The notes beneath the pieces were generated by a model. That model did not search any database and was not told the origin of the DNA. It saw nothing but the letters and a program-made list of their open reading frames with translations. Both the position numbers and the translations under genes were made by a program. Shown here piece after piece: positions 7,547 through 17,856 of a DNA stretch of 64,000 nt. Source of the stretch: Lachnospiraceae bacterium (lineage in GTDB: Bacteria > Bacillota > Clostridia > Lachnospirales > Lachnospiraceae); the NCBI GenBank assembly GCA_022767285.1, contig JALENY010000010.1, forward strand, positions 62,001 to 126,000. Reading direction: 5' to 3'. Positions within the stretch are counted from its first letter, which is position 1. Every line of letters starts with the position of its first letter.

Positions 7547-8491
7547 ATGAGTATCTCAGGAGTTATTGGCTTTTTCGTTGTTGTAGCTATTATTTTTATT
7601 ATTTTGGTGCTTTTGGTATCCTGCATTAAAATCGTACCTCAGGCCTACGCATTTGTTGTGGAACGCCTGGGTGCATATCAGGGAACCTGGTCCACCGGTA
7701 TTCATTTCAAAGTGCCATTCATCGATCGTGTTGCGCGCAGAGTGAACCTGAAAGAGCAGGTGGTTGATTTCCCGCCTCAGCCTGTTATTACAAAAGATAA
7801 TGTTACCATGCAGATCGATACGGTTGTATATTTCCAGATTACGGATCCGAAACTGTATGCATATGGCGTGGAAAATCCGATCATGGCCATTGAGAATTTA
7901 AGTGCTACCACCCTCCGTAATATTATCGGAGACCTGGAACTGGATGAAACTCTCACATCCCGTGAGACGATCAACACAAAAATGCGTGCTTCGCTTGACA
8001 TTGCCACAGACCCGTGGGGCATCAAAGTGAACCGTGTGGAACTGAAAAATATTATGCCGCCGGCAGCTATCCAGGATGCGATGGAAAAACAGATGAAAGC
8101 GGAGCGTGAACGCCGTGAAGCGATTCTGATCGCAGAAGGACAGAAAAAATCCACCATACTTGTGGCAGAAGGTAAAAAAGAAGCAGCAATTCTGGATGCC
8201 CAGGCAGAAAAAGAGGCAGCAATTCTCCGTGCCGAGGCAGAAAAAGAGAAAATGATCCGTGAGGCAGAAGGTAAGGCCAAAGCCATCGAGACTGTACAGA
8301 AAGCAAATGCAGATGGTATCCGCTTTATTAAGGAAGCCGGTGCAGACGAAGCCGTATTAACACTGAAAAGTCTTGAGGCTCTGAAAAATCTTGCCGACGG
8401 TCAGGCAACCAAAATTGTGGTGCCTTCCGATCTGCAGGGACTGGCAGGACTGGCCACCTCGCTGAAAGAGATCCTCAGTGACAAAAAATAA
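7547..8491 (+). CDS. SPFH/Band 7 (stomatin-like) membrane protein
   Basis: This 314-residue protein has one N-terminal membrane anchor (about 5-28), an SPFH/Band 7 domain (VPQAYAFVVERLGAYQGTW onwards) and a long Ala/Glu/Lys-rich coiled coil (about 180-250) ending in a hydrophobic tail. It resembles stomatin/QmcA proteins, which form large membrane-bound rings and associate with NfeD partners and membrane proteases. It is co-transcribed with the NfeD gene. ATG at 7547 has AGGAG nine bases before it; the TTG at 7526 overlapping the preceding gene lacks a site. A strong terminator follows at 8593. Confidence 0.93.
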   Translation: MSISGVIGFFVVVAIIFIILVLLVSCIKIVPQAYAFVVERLGAYQGTWSTGIHFKVPFIDRVARRVNLKEQVVDFPPQPVITKDNVTMQIDTVVYFQITDPKLYAYGVENPIMAIENLSATTLRNIIGDLELDETLTSRETINTKMRASLDIATDPWGIKVNRVELKNIMPPAAIQDAMEKQMKAERERREAILIAEGQKKSTILVAEGKKEAAILDAQAEKEAAILRAEAEKEKMIREAEGKAKAIETVQKANADGIRFIKEAGADEAVLTLKSLEALKNLADGQATKIVVPSDLQGLAGLATSLKEILSDKK

Positions 8492-8592
8492 GACTTAGAA
8501 ATACGATTACCATACGTTTGCATTATAGAAATATTATAAGATGCCAGGGTCAAATGCTTTTGACTCCAACATCATTATAAAGATGTATTATA

Positions 8593-8625
8593 GAAGGCGG
8601 AGCAAGAATGTTCCGCTTTCTTTTT
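8593..8625 (+). terminator. Rho-independent terminator after the NfeD-SPFH pair
   Basis: GAAGGCGGAGCA (8593-8604) pairs with TGTTCCGCTTTC (8609-8620), including wobble pairs, across a four-base loop and is followed by five T. Confidence 0.9.
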
Positions 8626-8683
8626 GGTAATATTATCAAAATCAGAAGTTTCCCCACTTTACAAAGTTTTTAGAAATTATCTG

Positions 8684-8712
8684 TTGACAAAGAGCGCCCC
8701 CGGGAGTATATT
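8684..8712 (+). promoter_or_regulatory. Sigma-A promoter of the hrcA-grpE-dnaK-dnaJ operon
   Basis: A perfect TTGACA at 8684-8689 and TATATT at 8707-8712 are separated by 17 bases. The CIRCE operator begins 14 bases downstream, so a repressor bound there would cover the transcription start. Confidence 0.9.
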
Positions 8713-8725
8713 ATGAACATAGATG

Positions 8726-8752
8726 TTAGCACTCCAACTAATTGAGTGCTAA
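8726..8752 (+). promoter_or_regulatory. CIRCE operator for HrcA upstream of hrcA
   Basis: TTAGCACTC (8726-8734), nine bases, then GAGTGCTAA (8744-8752): an exact match to the CIRCE inverted repeat bound by HrcA. It makes the operon self-regulating, because hrcA is its first gene. Confidence 0.97.
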
Positions 8753-8789
8753 CAAATATAGAACAAAGAGAAGGAAAGGAGTTCCGGTT

Positions 8790-9821
8790 ATGGAGTTGGA
8801 TGAGAGAAAAATAAAAATATTAAAAGCAATCATTCAGACCTATCTGGAAACCGGTGAACCTGTTGGATCCAGAACCATTTCAAAGTATACGGATTTAAAG
8901 CTAAGCTCCGCAACGATTCGAAATGAAATGGCAGACCTGGAAGAGATGGGCTACATTTTACAGCCCCACACATCCGCAGGTCGTATCCCTTCTGATAAAG
9001 GTTACCGTTTTTATGTAGATCAGCTGGTATCAGAGAAGACTCAGGAAGTCACGAAGATGAATATGCTGATGATTGAGCGCACAGACCGCATGGAAAAGGT
9101 TCTGAAGCAGGTGGTCAAAATACTGGCTGCAAACACGAACTATACTACCATGATCACGGGACCCAGATGTCACAGAAACAAGATTCAATTCCTTCAGTTA
9201 TCTCAGGTGAGCGAGCACGAACTTCTGGTAGTGATTGTTACGGAAGGCAACATGATAAAGAACAAGATCATCCCTGTGGAGGAGATTTTGGAAAATGAAG
9301 TTATCCTGAATCTGAACCTGCTGTTAAACACATCGTTGAACGGGCTTACGATAGGAGATATCAATCTGGATATCATTACAAAATTAAAACAGAAATCCGG
9401 TGTATACAACACACTGGTATCCGATATTCTGGATGCGGTTGCGGAAGCTGTTCGGGATGACGAGGATGAGATGGAAATTTATACCAGCGGCGCTACTAAT
9501 ATTTTCAAATATCCGGAGTTAAGTGACAGTCAGAATGCAAGCAAACTGATTTCGGCGCTGGAAGAAAAGGAAGAATTGATTGATTTTGTCCGTGAGATGG
9601 AATCAAATCCCAATGAGACAGGTATTCAGGTATACATCGGAAGCGAAAGCCCGGTGCAGACCATGAAAGATTGCAGTGTTGTCACTGCAACATATGAATT
9701 AGGCGAAGGCATGAAGGGAACCATAGGTATTATCGGTCCGAAACGAATGGATTATGAAAATGTTATGGATAACCTGAAAACGCTGAAAGCTCAGCTGGAC
9801 AGTATTTTCAAGAAAGAATAG
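8790..9821 (+). CDS. hrcA: Heat-inducible transcription repressor HrcA
   Basis: HrcA represses class I heat shock genes by binding CIRCE; its activity depends on GroEL, which links repression to the load of unfolded protein. The 343-residue protein shows the N-terminal winged helix (SRTISKYTDLKLSSATIRNEMADLEEMGYI) followed by the GAF-like dimerisation and inserted domains. ATG at 8790 lies eight bases after AAAGGAG; a TTG inside the CIRCE element at 8742 is in frame but cannot be the real start. First gene of hrcA-grpE-dnaK-dnaJ; its second target operator lies before groES at 37603. Confidence 0.97.
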   Translation: MELDERKIKILKAIIQTYLETGEPVGSRTISKYTDLKLSSATIRNEMADLEEMGYILQPHTSAGRIPSDKGYRFYVDQLVSEKTQEVTKMNMLMIERTDRMEKVLKQVVKILAANTNYTTMITGPRCHRNKIQFLQLSQVSEHELLVVIVTEGNMIKNKIIPVEEILENEVILNLNLLLNTSLNGLTIGDINLDIITKLKQKSGVYNTLVSDILDAVAEAVRDDEDEMEIYTSGATNIFKYPELSDSQNASKLISALEEKEELIDFVREMESNPNETGIQVYIGSESPVQTMKDCSVVTATYELGEGMKGTIGIIGPKRMDYENVMDNLKTLKAQLDSIFKKE

Positions 9822-9836
9822 TGGGAGGTATGTAAA

Positions 9837-10547
9837 TTGACCGATGAAAATATGAAAACAGAAGATATGATGGAGGAAACTGCAGCAGAGGATGCAGTGG
9901 AGAAACCATCAGAGGAAACCGCTTCTCAGGAATCTGTTGAGGAACAGACTGAAAAGGAAAGCGGTGAGGAAGCATCTGAGGAAAGCGAAGTATCGGCGGA
10001 AGAAGGTGAGGATGAAACTTCCTCAGAAACCGATGAAGACGAAGAAGATTCCGAATCAAAATCCGATTCCGGTGAGAAAAAAGATAAGAAGCTTCGCTGG
10101 AAGAAAAAAGACAAAAAAGATGAGAAAATCGAAGAATTGACTGACCGTCTGCAGAGAACGATGGCAGAGTTTGATAATTACCGGAAACGTACCGATAAAG
10201 AAAAAGCAAGCATGTATATTATCGGTGCAAAAGAAGTGGTAGAAAAAATACTTCCGATTATTGATAACTTTGAGAGAGGACTTGCCAGCGCCACCGAGGA
10301 GCAGAAAGCAGATCCGTTTGTGGAGGGATTTGACAAGATATACAAACAGCTCTGCAAGACGTTGGAGGACATGGGAGTAAAGGTGATCGAAGCGGTCGGA
10401 AAAGAGTTTGATCCGAATTTCCACAATGCAGTGATGCATGTGGATGATGAGAGTGTAGGAGAGAACATTGTTGTGGAGGAATTCCAGAAAGGTTATCTCT
10501 ACAAAGATTTTGTGGTTCGCCACAGTATGGTTAAGGTAGCTAATTGA
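9837..10547 (+). CDS. grpE: GrpE nucleotide exchange factor
   Basis: GrpE releases ADP from DnaK and so resets the chaperone cycle. The 236-residue product has a very acidic N-terminal extension (about 1-75, rich in Glu, Asp and Ser), a basic stretch, the long dimerising helix (EELTDRLQRTMAEFDNYRKR) and a C-terminal beta domain (VGKEFDPNFHNAVMHV). The start is TTG at 9837, seven bases after GGGAGGT; an in-frame ATG at 9852 is the alternative. It lies 15 bases after hrcA and 66 before dnaK in one operon. Confidence 0.96.
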   Translation: MTDENMKTEDMMEETAAEDAVEKPSEETASQESVEEQTEKESGEEASEESEVSAEEGEDETSSETDEDEEDSESKSDSGEKKDKKLRWKKKDKKDEKIEELTDRLQRTMAEFDNYRKRTDKEKASMYIIGAKEVVEKILPIIDNFERGLASATEEQKADPFVEGFDKIYKQLCKTLEDMGVKVIEAVGKEFDPNFHNAVMHVDDESVGENIVVEEFQKGYLYKDFVVRHSMVKVAN

Positions 10548-10559
10548 TTCTGCATGTGA

Positions 10560-12485
<1,926 letters not shown>

Positions 12486-12536
12486 AACCGAATAAATGGC
12501 AATCCTGTTAAGGCTGTGACAATTCTATTCTGTACC

Positions 12537-12614
12537 GGTCCGGTTCGTATGAGCCGGACCAGACAGTACATTAAGCCACATGAAATACCTCGCGTTAGGT
12601 TTTTGTGCGGCTTA
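12537..12614 (+). promoter_or_regulatory. Structured spacer between dnaK and dnaJ
   Basis: Two hairpins lie in the 179-base gap. GGTCCGG (12537-12543) pairs perfectly with CCGGACC (12554-12560). TAAGCC (12572-12577) pairs with GGCTTA (12609-12614), enclosing a small ACCT/AGGT stem followed by five T. They could attenuate read-through or protect the dnaK 3' end, giving more dnaK than dnaJ. Confidence 0.5.
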
Positions 12615-12664
12615 TATTGGGATTGGGCATAGCCTTATGGAGCGTCATATAGCGAGGGATTATT

Positions 12665-13780
12665 ATGAGTGAGACAAAGAGAGACTATTACGAGGTGCTG
12701 GGCGTAGACCGCGGAGCCGATGATGATACAATAAAAAAGGCATATCGAAAACTGGCTAAAAAGTATCATCCGGATATGAATCCCGGAGATAAAGATGCGG
12801 AGGCAAAATTTAAAGAAGCATCGGAGGCGTATGCCATTTTAAGTGATCCGCAGAAACGTCAGCAGTATGATCAGTTTGGCCATGCAGCCTTTGAACAGGG
12901 CGGTGGAGGCGCCGGTGGATTCGGCGGCTTTGGCGGCTTTGATTTTAACGGCGGAGACATGGGCGATATTTTTGGTGATATTTTCGGTGACCTTTTCGGG
13001 ACCGGAAGAAGCGGCAGAGGGCGCGGCGCAAACCGTGGTCCCATGCGTGGAGCAAATCTGCGCGCTGTTATTAATATAACATTTGAAGAAGCTATATTCG
13101 GATGTGAAAAATATATTGAATTAAATCTGAAAGATACCTGCGCAAGCTGTAACGGAACAGGCGCAAAAACCGGAACTTCACCGGAAACCTGTCCGAAGTG
13201 TAATGGAGAAGGTCGTATCTATGTGACACAGCAGTCCATGTTCGGGACCATTCGAAGCGAGCAGGTATGTCCGCAGTGTCAGGGCACCGGCAAGATTATT
13301 AAAGAAAAATGTCCGGATTGCAACGGTACCGGATATATTATCAAAAAGACTAAGATCAAAGTATCTGTTCCGGCCGGTATTGATAACGGACAGAGCATCC
13401 GCGTTCGTGAAAAAGGGGAACCGGGTGTGAATGGCGGCCCGAGAGGGGATCTGCTGGTTGAAGTTCGTGTGGCACGGCATCCGATCTTCCAGAGAAATGA
13501 TATGAATATTTACTCTACTGCGCCTATAACATTTGCTCAGGCTGCACTCGGCGGAAAAGTGCGGATCAAGACTGTGGACGGCGAAGTGGAATACGAAGTA
13601 AAAGCGGGCACTCAGACGGATACCAAAGTACGTCTGAAAGGAAAAGGTGTTCCCTCTCTGCGCAACAAACAAAAACGCGGGGATCACTATGTAACACTGG
13701 TAGTTCAGACTCCTACCAAACTGAGCAGAGAAGCAAAGAAGGCGTTGGAAGAATTTGACCGTCTGAGCCAGGGTAAATAA
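12665..13780 (+). CDS. dnaJ: Co-chaperone DnaJ (Hsp40)
   Basis: DnaJ delivers substrates to DnaK and stimulates its ATPase. The 371-residue protein is a full type I Hsp40: J domain with the HPD motif at 35-37, a Gly/Phe-rich linker (about 75-120), four CxxCxGxG zinc repeats from about residue 159 ([32 protein letters not shown]) and the C-terminal substrate domains. The ATG at 12665 follows a GAGGGA site. Last gene of the HrcA-controlled operon. Confidence 0.97.
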   Translation: MSETKRDYYEVLGVDRGADDDTIKKAYRKLAKKYHPDMNPGDKDAEAKFKEASEAYAILSDPQKRQQYDQFGHAAFEQGGGGAGGFGGFGGFDFNGGDMGDIFGDIFGDLFGTGRSGRGRGANRGPMRGANLRAVINITFEEAIFGCEKYIELNLKDTCASCNGTGAKTGTSPETCPKCNGEGRIYVTQQSMFGTIRSEQVCPQCQGTGKIIKEKCPDCNGTGYIIKKTKIKVSVPAGIDNGQSIRVREKGEPGVNGGPRGDLLVEVRVARHPIFQRNDMNIYSTAPITFAQAALGGKVRIKTVDGEVEYEVKAGTQTDTKVRLKGKGVPSLRNKQKRGDHYVTLVVQTPTKLSREAKKALEEFDRLSQGK

Positions 13781-13792
13781 CGAGAGTATATC

Positions 13793-13822
13793 TTGTCAAA
13801 AGCGGGCATAATAGAGTATAAT
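13793..13822 (+). promoter_or_regulatory. Promoter of the AEC transporter gene
   Basis: TTGTCA at 13793-13798 and a perfect TATAAT at 13817-13822 are separated by 18 bases, just after the dnaJ stop. A 10-bp hairpin (arms 13825-13834 and 13842-13851) begins three bases after the -10 box. Confidence 0.7.
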
Positions 13823-13874
13823 CCAAGGGCAGACATAGCAAGTCTGTCCTTAATTGCTGTATGGAGGAAATCTC

Positions 13875-14795
13875 GTGAGTATAGAAATCGTAATAACCCA
13901 GATGATGATTATTTTCGTGTTGATGGCTGCCGGATTAATTTTTATGCGAAAGAAAATCGTGGACGCTTCAGGTGTAAAACAGATATCGGCTCTTGTCTCT
14001 AATATATGCAATCCGGCACTTTTGCTGACAAGCGCGTTCAGCGAAGACAATACAGCCACCAATGAACAGGTACTTCTGGTGGCAGCGATCGCCTTTTTTG
14101 TATTTACGCTCATGCTGCTGCTGGGAAAGTTCGTCGGAACGCTGCTTGGAGCGCCCAAAGATCAGAGAAATTATTACTGTCTGATGACTATGTTCGGCAA
14201 CATAGGATTTATCGGAATTCCGTTGGCAACGGCTATTTTAGGTGCCGGTTGTCTGATTTACATTGCTGTGTTTAATTTTATGTTTTTTATTTACATTTAT
14301 ACTTATGGAATCTATCTCCTGGAAAAACAGGGCGGATTAAAGGGGAAAATCAATCCCAGAGTGTTTCTCAATCCGGGCACAGTTTCAGCCGCTCTTACGG
14401 TGCTGATTTTCTTTCTAAAGCTTCCGGTTCCGACTATTGCAGCAGAAAGTCTCACATATATGGGCAATGCTACCGTGTTTCTGGCTATTTTTGTTATCGG
14501 CACATCGCTGGCTCAGGTTTCTTTTCGGGAAATTATAAAAGAATATCGTCTCTATCTGTTTATTATCCTGCGCTATATCGCAGTACCGGTGCTGACTGCC
14601 CTGATTATGAAAATGATTACAGATGATATGATAATCCTGGGAACAACGGTTATTATGATGGCTGTTCCTGCCGGAAACATGCCATTGATGTTGGCAAAGG
14701 AAAGAGATCTGGAAGCAGATATTTTATCCAAAGGAATTATTCTGAGCACGGTTTTGTCTCTTGTGACGATTCCTATTGTAACTTTGTTTGTATAA
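13875..14795 (+). CDS. AEC family transporter (auxin efflux carrier-like permease)
   Basis: A 306-residue membrane protein with about ten hydrophobic segments in the two-bundle arrangement of AEC permeases. Bacterial members export or import small organic acids such as malonate or malate; the substrate here cannot be read. Supporting pieces are FGNIGFIGIPLATAILG in the first half and AVPAGNMPLMLAKERDLEAD with a final hydrophobic helix in the second. The start is GTG at 13875, seven bases after GGAGG; an upstream in-frame TTG has no site. The gene has its own promoter and a leader hairpin, and no obvious functional link to its neighbours. Confidence 0.9.
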   Translation: MSIEIVITQMMIIFVLMAAGLIFMRKKIVDASGVKQISALVSNICNPALLLTSAFSEDNTATNEQVLLVAAIAFFVFTLMLLLGKFVGTLLGAPKDQRNYYCLMTMFGNIGFIGIPLATAILGAGCLIYIAVFNFMFFIYIYTYGIYLLEKQGGLKGKINPRVFLNPGTVSAALTVLIFFLKLPVPTIAAESLTYMGNATVFLAIFVIGTSLAQVSFREIIKEYRLYLFIILRYIAVPVLTALIMKMITDDMIILGTTVIMMAVPAGNMPLMLAKERDLEADILSKGIILSTVLSLVTIPIVTLFV

Positions 14796-14935
14796 ATAAA
14801 ATGTAAAAATGAAAAGATTGTAAAAGAAAAGTTGGATTTGCCGGAGGCCGTCTCGGTGAAAAGCTAAGAAATGAAAACTAATATAACTTTGAAAATTCCG
14901 GATATGACGGAGCTTAAGTGAAAGGAGACAGAAAT

Positions 14936-15937
14936 ATGAAGTGGAATAAATTTTCCATTAAGACAACAACAGAAGCAGAAGACATTATTATATCCATGTT
15001 GGCGGATCTCGGCGTGCAGGGAGCGGAAATCCAGGACAAACAGCCGCTCACGGCCCTTGAAAAAGAGCAGATGTTCGTAGATATTATGCCGGATATGCCA
15101 CAGGATGATGGGATTGCTTATGTGAATTTTTATCTGGAGGAGGAAGAGGATAAAGAAACGATTGTGGCAAACGTTAAACGGGAACTGGAAGACCTGCGCA
15201 TGTTCCTTGATATCGGAGAAGGCACCATTGAGGAATCTCAGACGGAGGACAAAGACTGGATCAACAACTGGAAACAGTTCTTCTCTCAGTTTTATGTGGA
15301 TGATATCCTGATTATTCCATCATGGGAAGATATCAAGATAGAAGATCAGGATAGAATAGTGCTTCATATTGATCCCGGCACAGCGTTTGGAACCGGAAAA
15401 CATGAGACTACACAGCTCTGTATCCGGCAACTAAAAAAATATGTGACAGAAGAAACGGAGCTCCTGGATGTGGGAACCGGAAGCGGCATTCTCGGAATTA
15501 TTGCGCTGAAATTGGGCGCAAGACATGTGGTCGGAACGGATCTGGATCCCTGTGCAGTTCCGGCTGTGGCTGAAAATCTTGAAAACAACGGACTTGGCAC
15601 CGGCGCATGCACGGATATTACAGATGCGGAAGAACTGAAAAATCCGAAATTTGAACTGTTGATTGGCAATATTATTGATGACAAAGCCGTGCAGGATCAC
15701 GTTGGGTATGGTAAATATGATATTGTTGCCGCAAATATTCTTGCAGAAGTTCTGGTACCATTGACACCGGTAATTGTGAATCAGCTGAAACCGGGCGGAG
15801 TATATATTACATCGGGAATTATCGATGTAAAAGAAGATTTGATTGTAAAGACTGTGCAGGACGCAGGCCTTGAGTTGATGGAAGTGACCCGTCAGGGTGA
15901 GTGGGTATCCGTAACGGCCAGAAAACCGGAAAATTAA
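14936..15937 (+). CDS. prmA: Ribosomal protein L11 methyltransferase
   Basis: PrmA trimethylates lysines and the N-terminus of ribosomal protein L11, using S-adenosylmethionine. The 333-residue protein has an N-terminal substrate-recognition domain and a C-terminal class I methyltransferase domain with HIDPGTAFGTGKHETTQLC, the SAM-binding LLDVGTGSGILGI and an IVAANILAEVL motif. ATG at 14936 lies eight bases after AAAGGAG; the GTG at 14918 is too close to that site. It precedes rsmE, an arrangement common in Firmicutes. Confidence 0.95.
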   Translation: MKWNKFSIKTTTEAEDIIISMLADLGVQGAEIQDKQPLTALEKEQMFVDIMPDMPQDDGIAYVNFYLEEEEDKETIVANVKRELEDLRMFLDIGEGTIEESQTEDKDWINNWKQFFSQFYVDDILIIPSWEDIKIEDQDRIVLHIDPGTAFGTGKHETTQLCIRQLKKYVTEETELLDVGTGSGILGIIALKLGARHVVGTDLDPCAVPAVAENLENNGLGTGACTDITDAEELKNPKFELLIGNIIDDKAVQDHVGYGKYDIVAANILAEVLVPLTPVIVNQLKPGGVYITSGIIDVKEDLIVKTVQDAGLELMEVTRQGEWVSVTARKPEN

Positions 15938-16010
15938 AATAATAGTTTTTCGGTGAAGGCTGCGGTTCGGTCAATTTTATAATAATCAGGAAAAAGGTGG
16001 AGAAATTATT

Positions 16011-16748
16011 ATGCATCGCTTTTTTGTGGATCAGACACAGATTGATGAAAAATATATACATATTTCAGGACAGGATGCTCACCATATTCGAACTGTTCTG
16101 CGGATGCGGGAAAAAGAGGAAATCCTCGTCAGTGACGGTGATAAAATGGAGTATACCTGTCAGATTGAAAAGCTGGCAGATGAGGAAATCCTGGCTAAAA
16201 TCATGTTTGTGGAGGAAGCCGGTTTGGAATTGCCGGCGAAGGTGTATTTGTTCCAATGTCTGCCCAAAAGTGATAAGATGGAACTGATTATTCAGAAGGC
16301 TGTGGAATTGGGAGCATGTGAGATTATTCCGGTGGCCTCGGCTCGCTGTGTTGTGAAGTTGGATGGGAAAAAGGAAGCGTCCAAGACAAAACGCTGGCAG
16401 GGAATTGCGGAAAGTGCAGCGAAACAGTCCAAACGCATGTACATTCCGCAGGTGCATTCTGTGCTGAAGTTTTCCGAGGCACTGGAATATGCCAAAAATA
16501 TGGATGTGAAATTGATTCCCTATGAACTTGCAAGAGGAATGGAGGTCACCCGGGAACAGATTGGGAAAATCGGCCCGGGCCAGACTGTAGCCGTTTTTAT
16601 CGGACCCGAAGGCGGTTTTGAGGAAGAAGAAGTTCAGGCTGCTATGAAAATGGGTTTTTCACCGATTACGTTGGGAAAACGGATTCTGCGTACGGAGACG
16701 GCGGGATTTACGGTGCTGGCAATATTGATGTATCATTTAGAAGAGTAG
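16011..16748 (+). CDS. rsmE: 16S rRNA (uracil1498-N3)-methyltransferase RsmE
   Basis: RsmE methylates N3 of U1498 in helix 44 of 16S rRNA. The 245-residue protein is of usual length, with an N-terminal PUA-like domain (MHRFFVDQ, HHIRTVLRM) and a SPOUT methyltransferase domain whose trefoil knot is marked by IGPEGGFEEEEV and LGKRILRTETA. The start has GGTGGAG upstream. It follows prmA by about 70 bases and converges on truA with only a 32-base gap and no visible terminator. Confidence 0.95.
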   Translation: MHRFFVDQTQIDEKYIHISGQDAHHIRTVLRMREKEEILVSDGDKMEYTCQIEKLADEEILAKIMFVEEAGLELPAKVYLFQCLPKSDKMELIIQKAVELGACEIIPVASARCVVKLDGKKEASKTKRWQGIAESAAKQSKRMYIPQVHSVLKFSEALEYAKNMDVKLIPYELARGMEVTREQIGKIGPGQTVAVFIGPEGGFEEEEVQAAMKMGFSPITLGKRILRTETAGFTVLAILMYHLEE

Positions 16749-16780
16749 TTAAAATGCACAGCTTTGCAAATGCAATCTTT

Positions 16781-17524
16781 TCAATCATATTTTACTTCCA
16801 GCAGAGTCAGTCCACAGGCAGGGGCAGTGGCTCCGGCCAGGCTGCGATCCAGATTGTCGAACAGTTCCTGTATGGATTCGGGTGACCGTTTTCCTTCTCC
16901 CACTTCGAGCAGTGTACCGGTCAGGATACGGATCATATATTGAAGAAAGCCATTTCCATAATAAGTAATTCTGATTTCAGATTCACTTTCTTCAAATTCA
17001 ATGCTGTAAATGGTTCGGACGGTTGATTTTTTCATACGTGCATTGCCGCAGAAGGCTTTAAAATCATGTTTGCCCAGAAGATATTGGCTGGCTGCTTTCA
17101 TGGCAGCCATATCCAGAGGTGCCGGGTGGATGTACATATATTTTCGATCAAAAACATTCTGTGCACGGTTTTTGCCGATGCGGTACTGGTAAATTTTTCC
17201 GGTGGCATTTAAACGGCTGTGAAAACGAGGGGGAACTACGGATAGATACAGTATACCGATGTCATCCGGAAGATAGTCATTTATATAATGAAGAATTTCT
17301 TCCGGTGTCCGGTCCGTGTCAAGAGAAAAATTGGCAACTTGTCCTTTCGCATGAACCCCGGCATCGGTGCGGCCTGCGCCGTGGATCTCCACAGGCTGGC
17401 CTGCCATTTTGGTCAGAATCATCTCCAGCTTTCCCTGGATGGTATTGTCGGTGGCCCTTTGCCGCTGCCATCCGTTGTATCTTGTTCCGTCGTATTGCAA
17501 AATCATTTTATAATTTATTCTCAT
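16781..17524 (-). CDS. truA: tRNA pseudouridine(38-40) synthase
   Basis: TruA converts U38-U40 in the anticodon arm of many tRNAs to pseudouridine. The 247-residue protein has the catalytic Asp54 in GRTDAGVHAKGQ, the N-terminal ILQYDGTRYNGWQ strand and the C-terminal IRYGNGFLQYMIRIL-like segment (here TYYGNGFLQYMIRILTGTL). The ribosome binding site is weak (GAGAG close to the ATG). It reads away from the desulfurase gene and toward rsmE. Confidence 0.95.
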   Translation of the reverse strand: MRINYKMILQYDGTRYNGWQRQRATDNTIQGKLEMILTKMAGQPVEIHGAGRTDAGVHAKGQVANFSLDTDRTPEEILHYINDYLPDDIGILYLSVVPPRFHSRLNATGKIYQYRIGKNRAQNVFDRKYMYIHPAPLDMAAMKAASQYLLGKHDFKAFCGNARMKKSTVRTIYSIEFEESESEIRITYYGNGFLQYMIRILTGTLLEVGEGKRSPESIQELFDNLDRSLAGATAPACGLTLLEVKYD

Positions 17525-17856
17525 ACTCTCTATACTGCATAAATGCTTAAAAATGTGACCATAATTTGATCAATTGATTTTGACAGAATTAAAAATAAAT
17601 TCGAATATCTGATATTGGTCATGATATGGTCGTGATCAGTTATCCATTCTGTATTATATACACTTTAAAAGTAATTCTACCATATTTTTCGGACTTATGA
17701 TATAATAAAAAATTGCAAACCTGCGTAGTAACTGAAATGAATGGGTATACCTCATCGTGCAAAACATGCCGTTCAAAAAGTGTGTAATATCGTATGTCAG
17801 GAAAAATACATATTTCGGTATGCCCAAAGACGCACAGACGAAAAAGGAACAAAAAA
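17525..17856. other. Divergent region between truA and the cysteine desulfurase
   Basis: This 332-base gap has no gene. It has a possible weak promoter (TTGACA at 17580-17585 with GAATAT at 17603-17608), a degenerate direct repeat GATATTGGTCAT / GATATGGTCGT around 17611-17633, and a clear extended -10 (TG at 17698-17699, TATAAT at 17701-17706) about 150 bases before the desulfurase start. The leader after it has no hairpin I recognise. Confidence 0.5.
17698..17706 (+). promoter_or_regulatory. Extended -10 promoter of the desulfurase-thiI operon
   Basis: TG, one base, then a perfect TATAAT at 17701-17706. The -35 region (TACCAT at 17678-17683) is poor, as expected for an extended -10 promoter. 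Confidence 0.55.
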
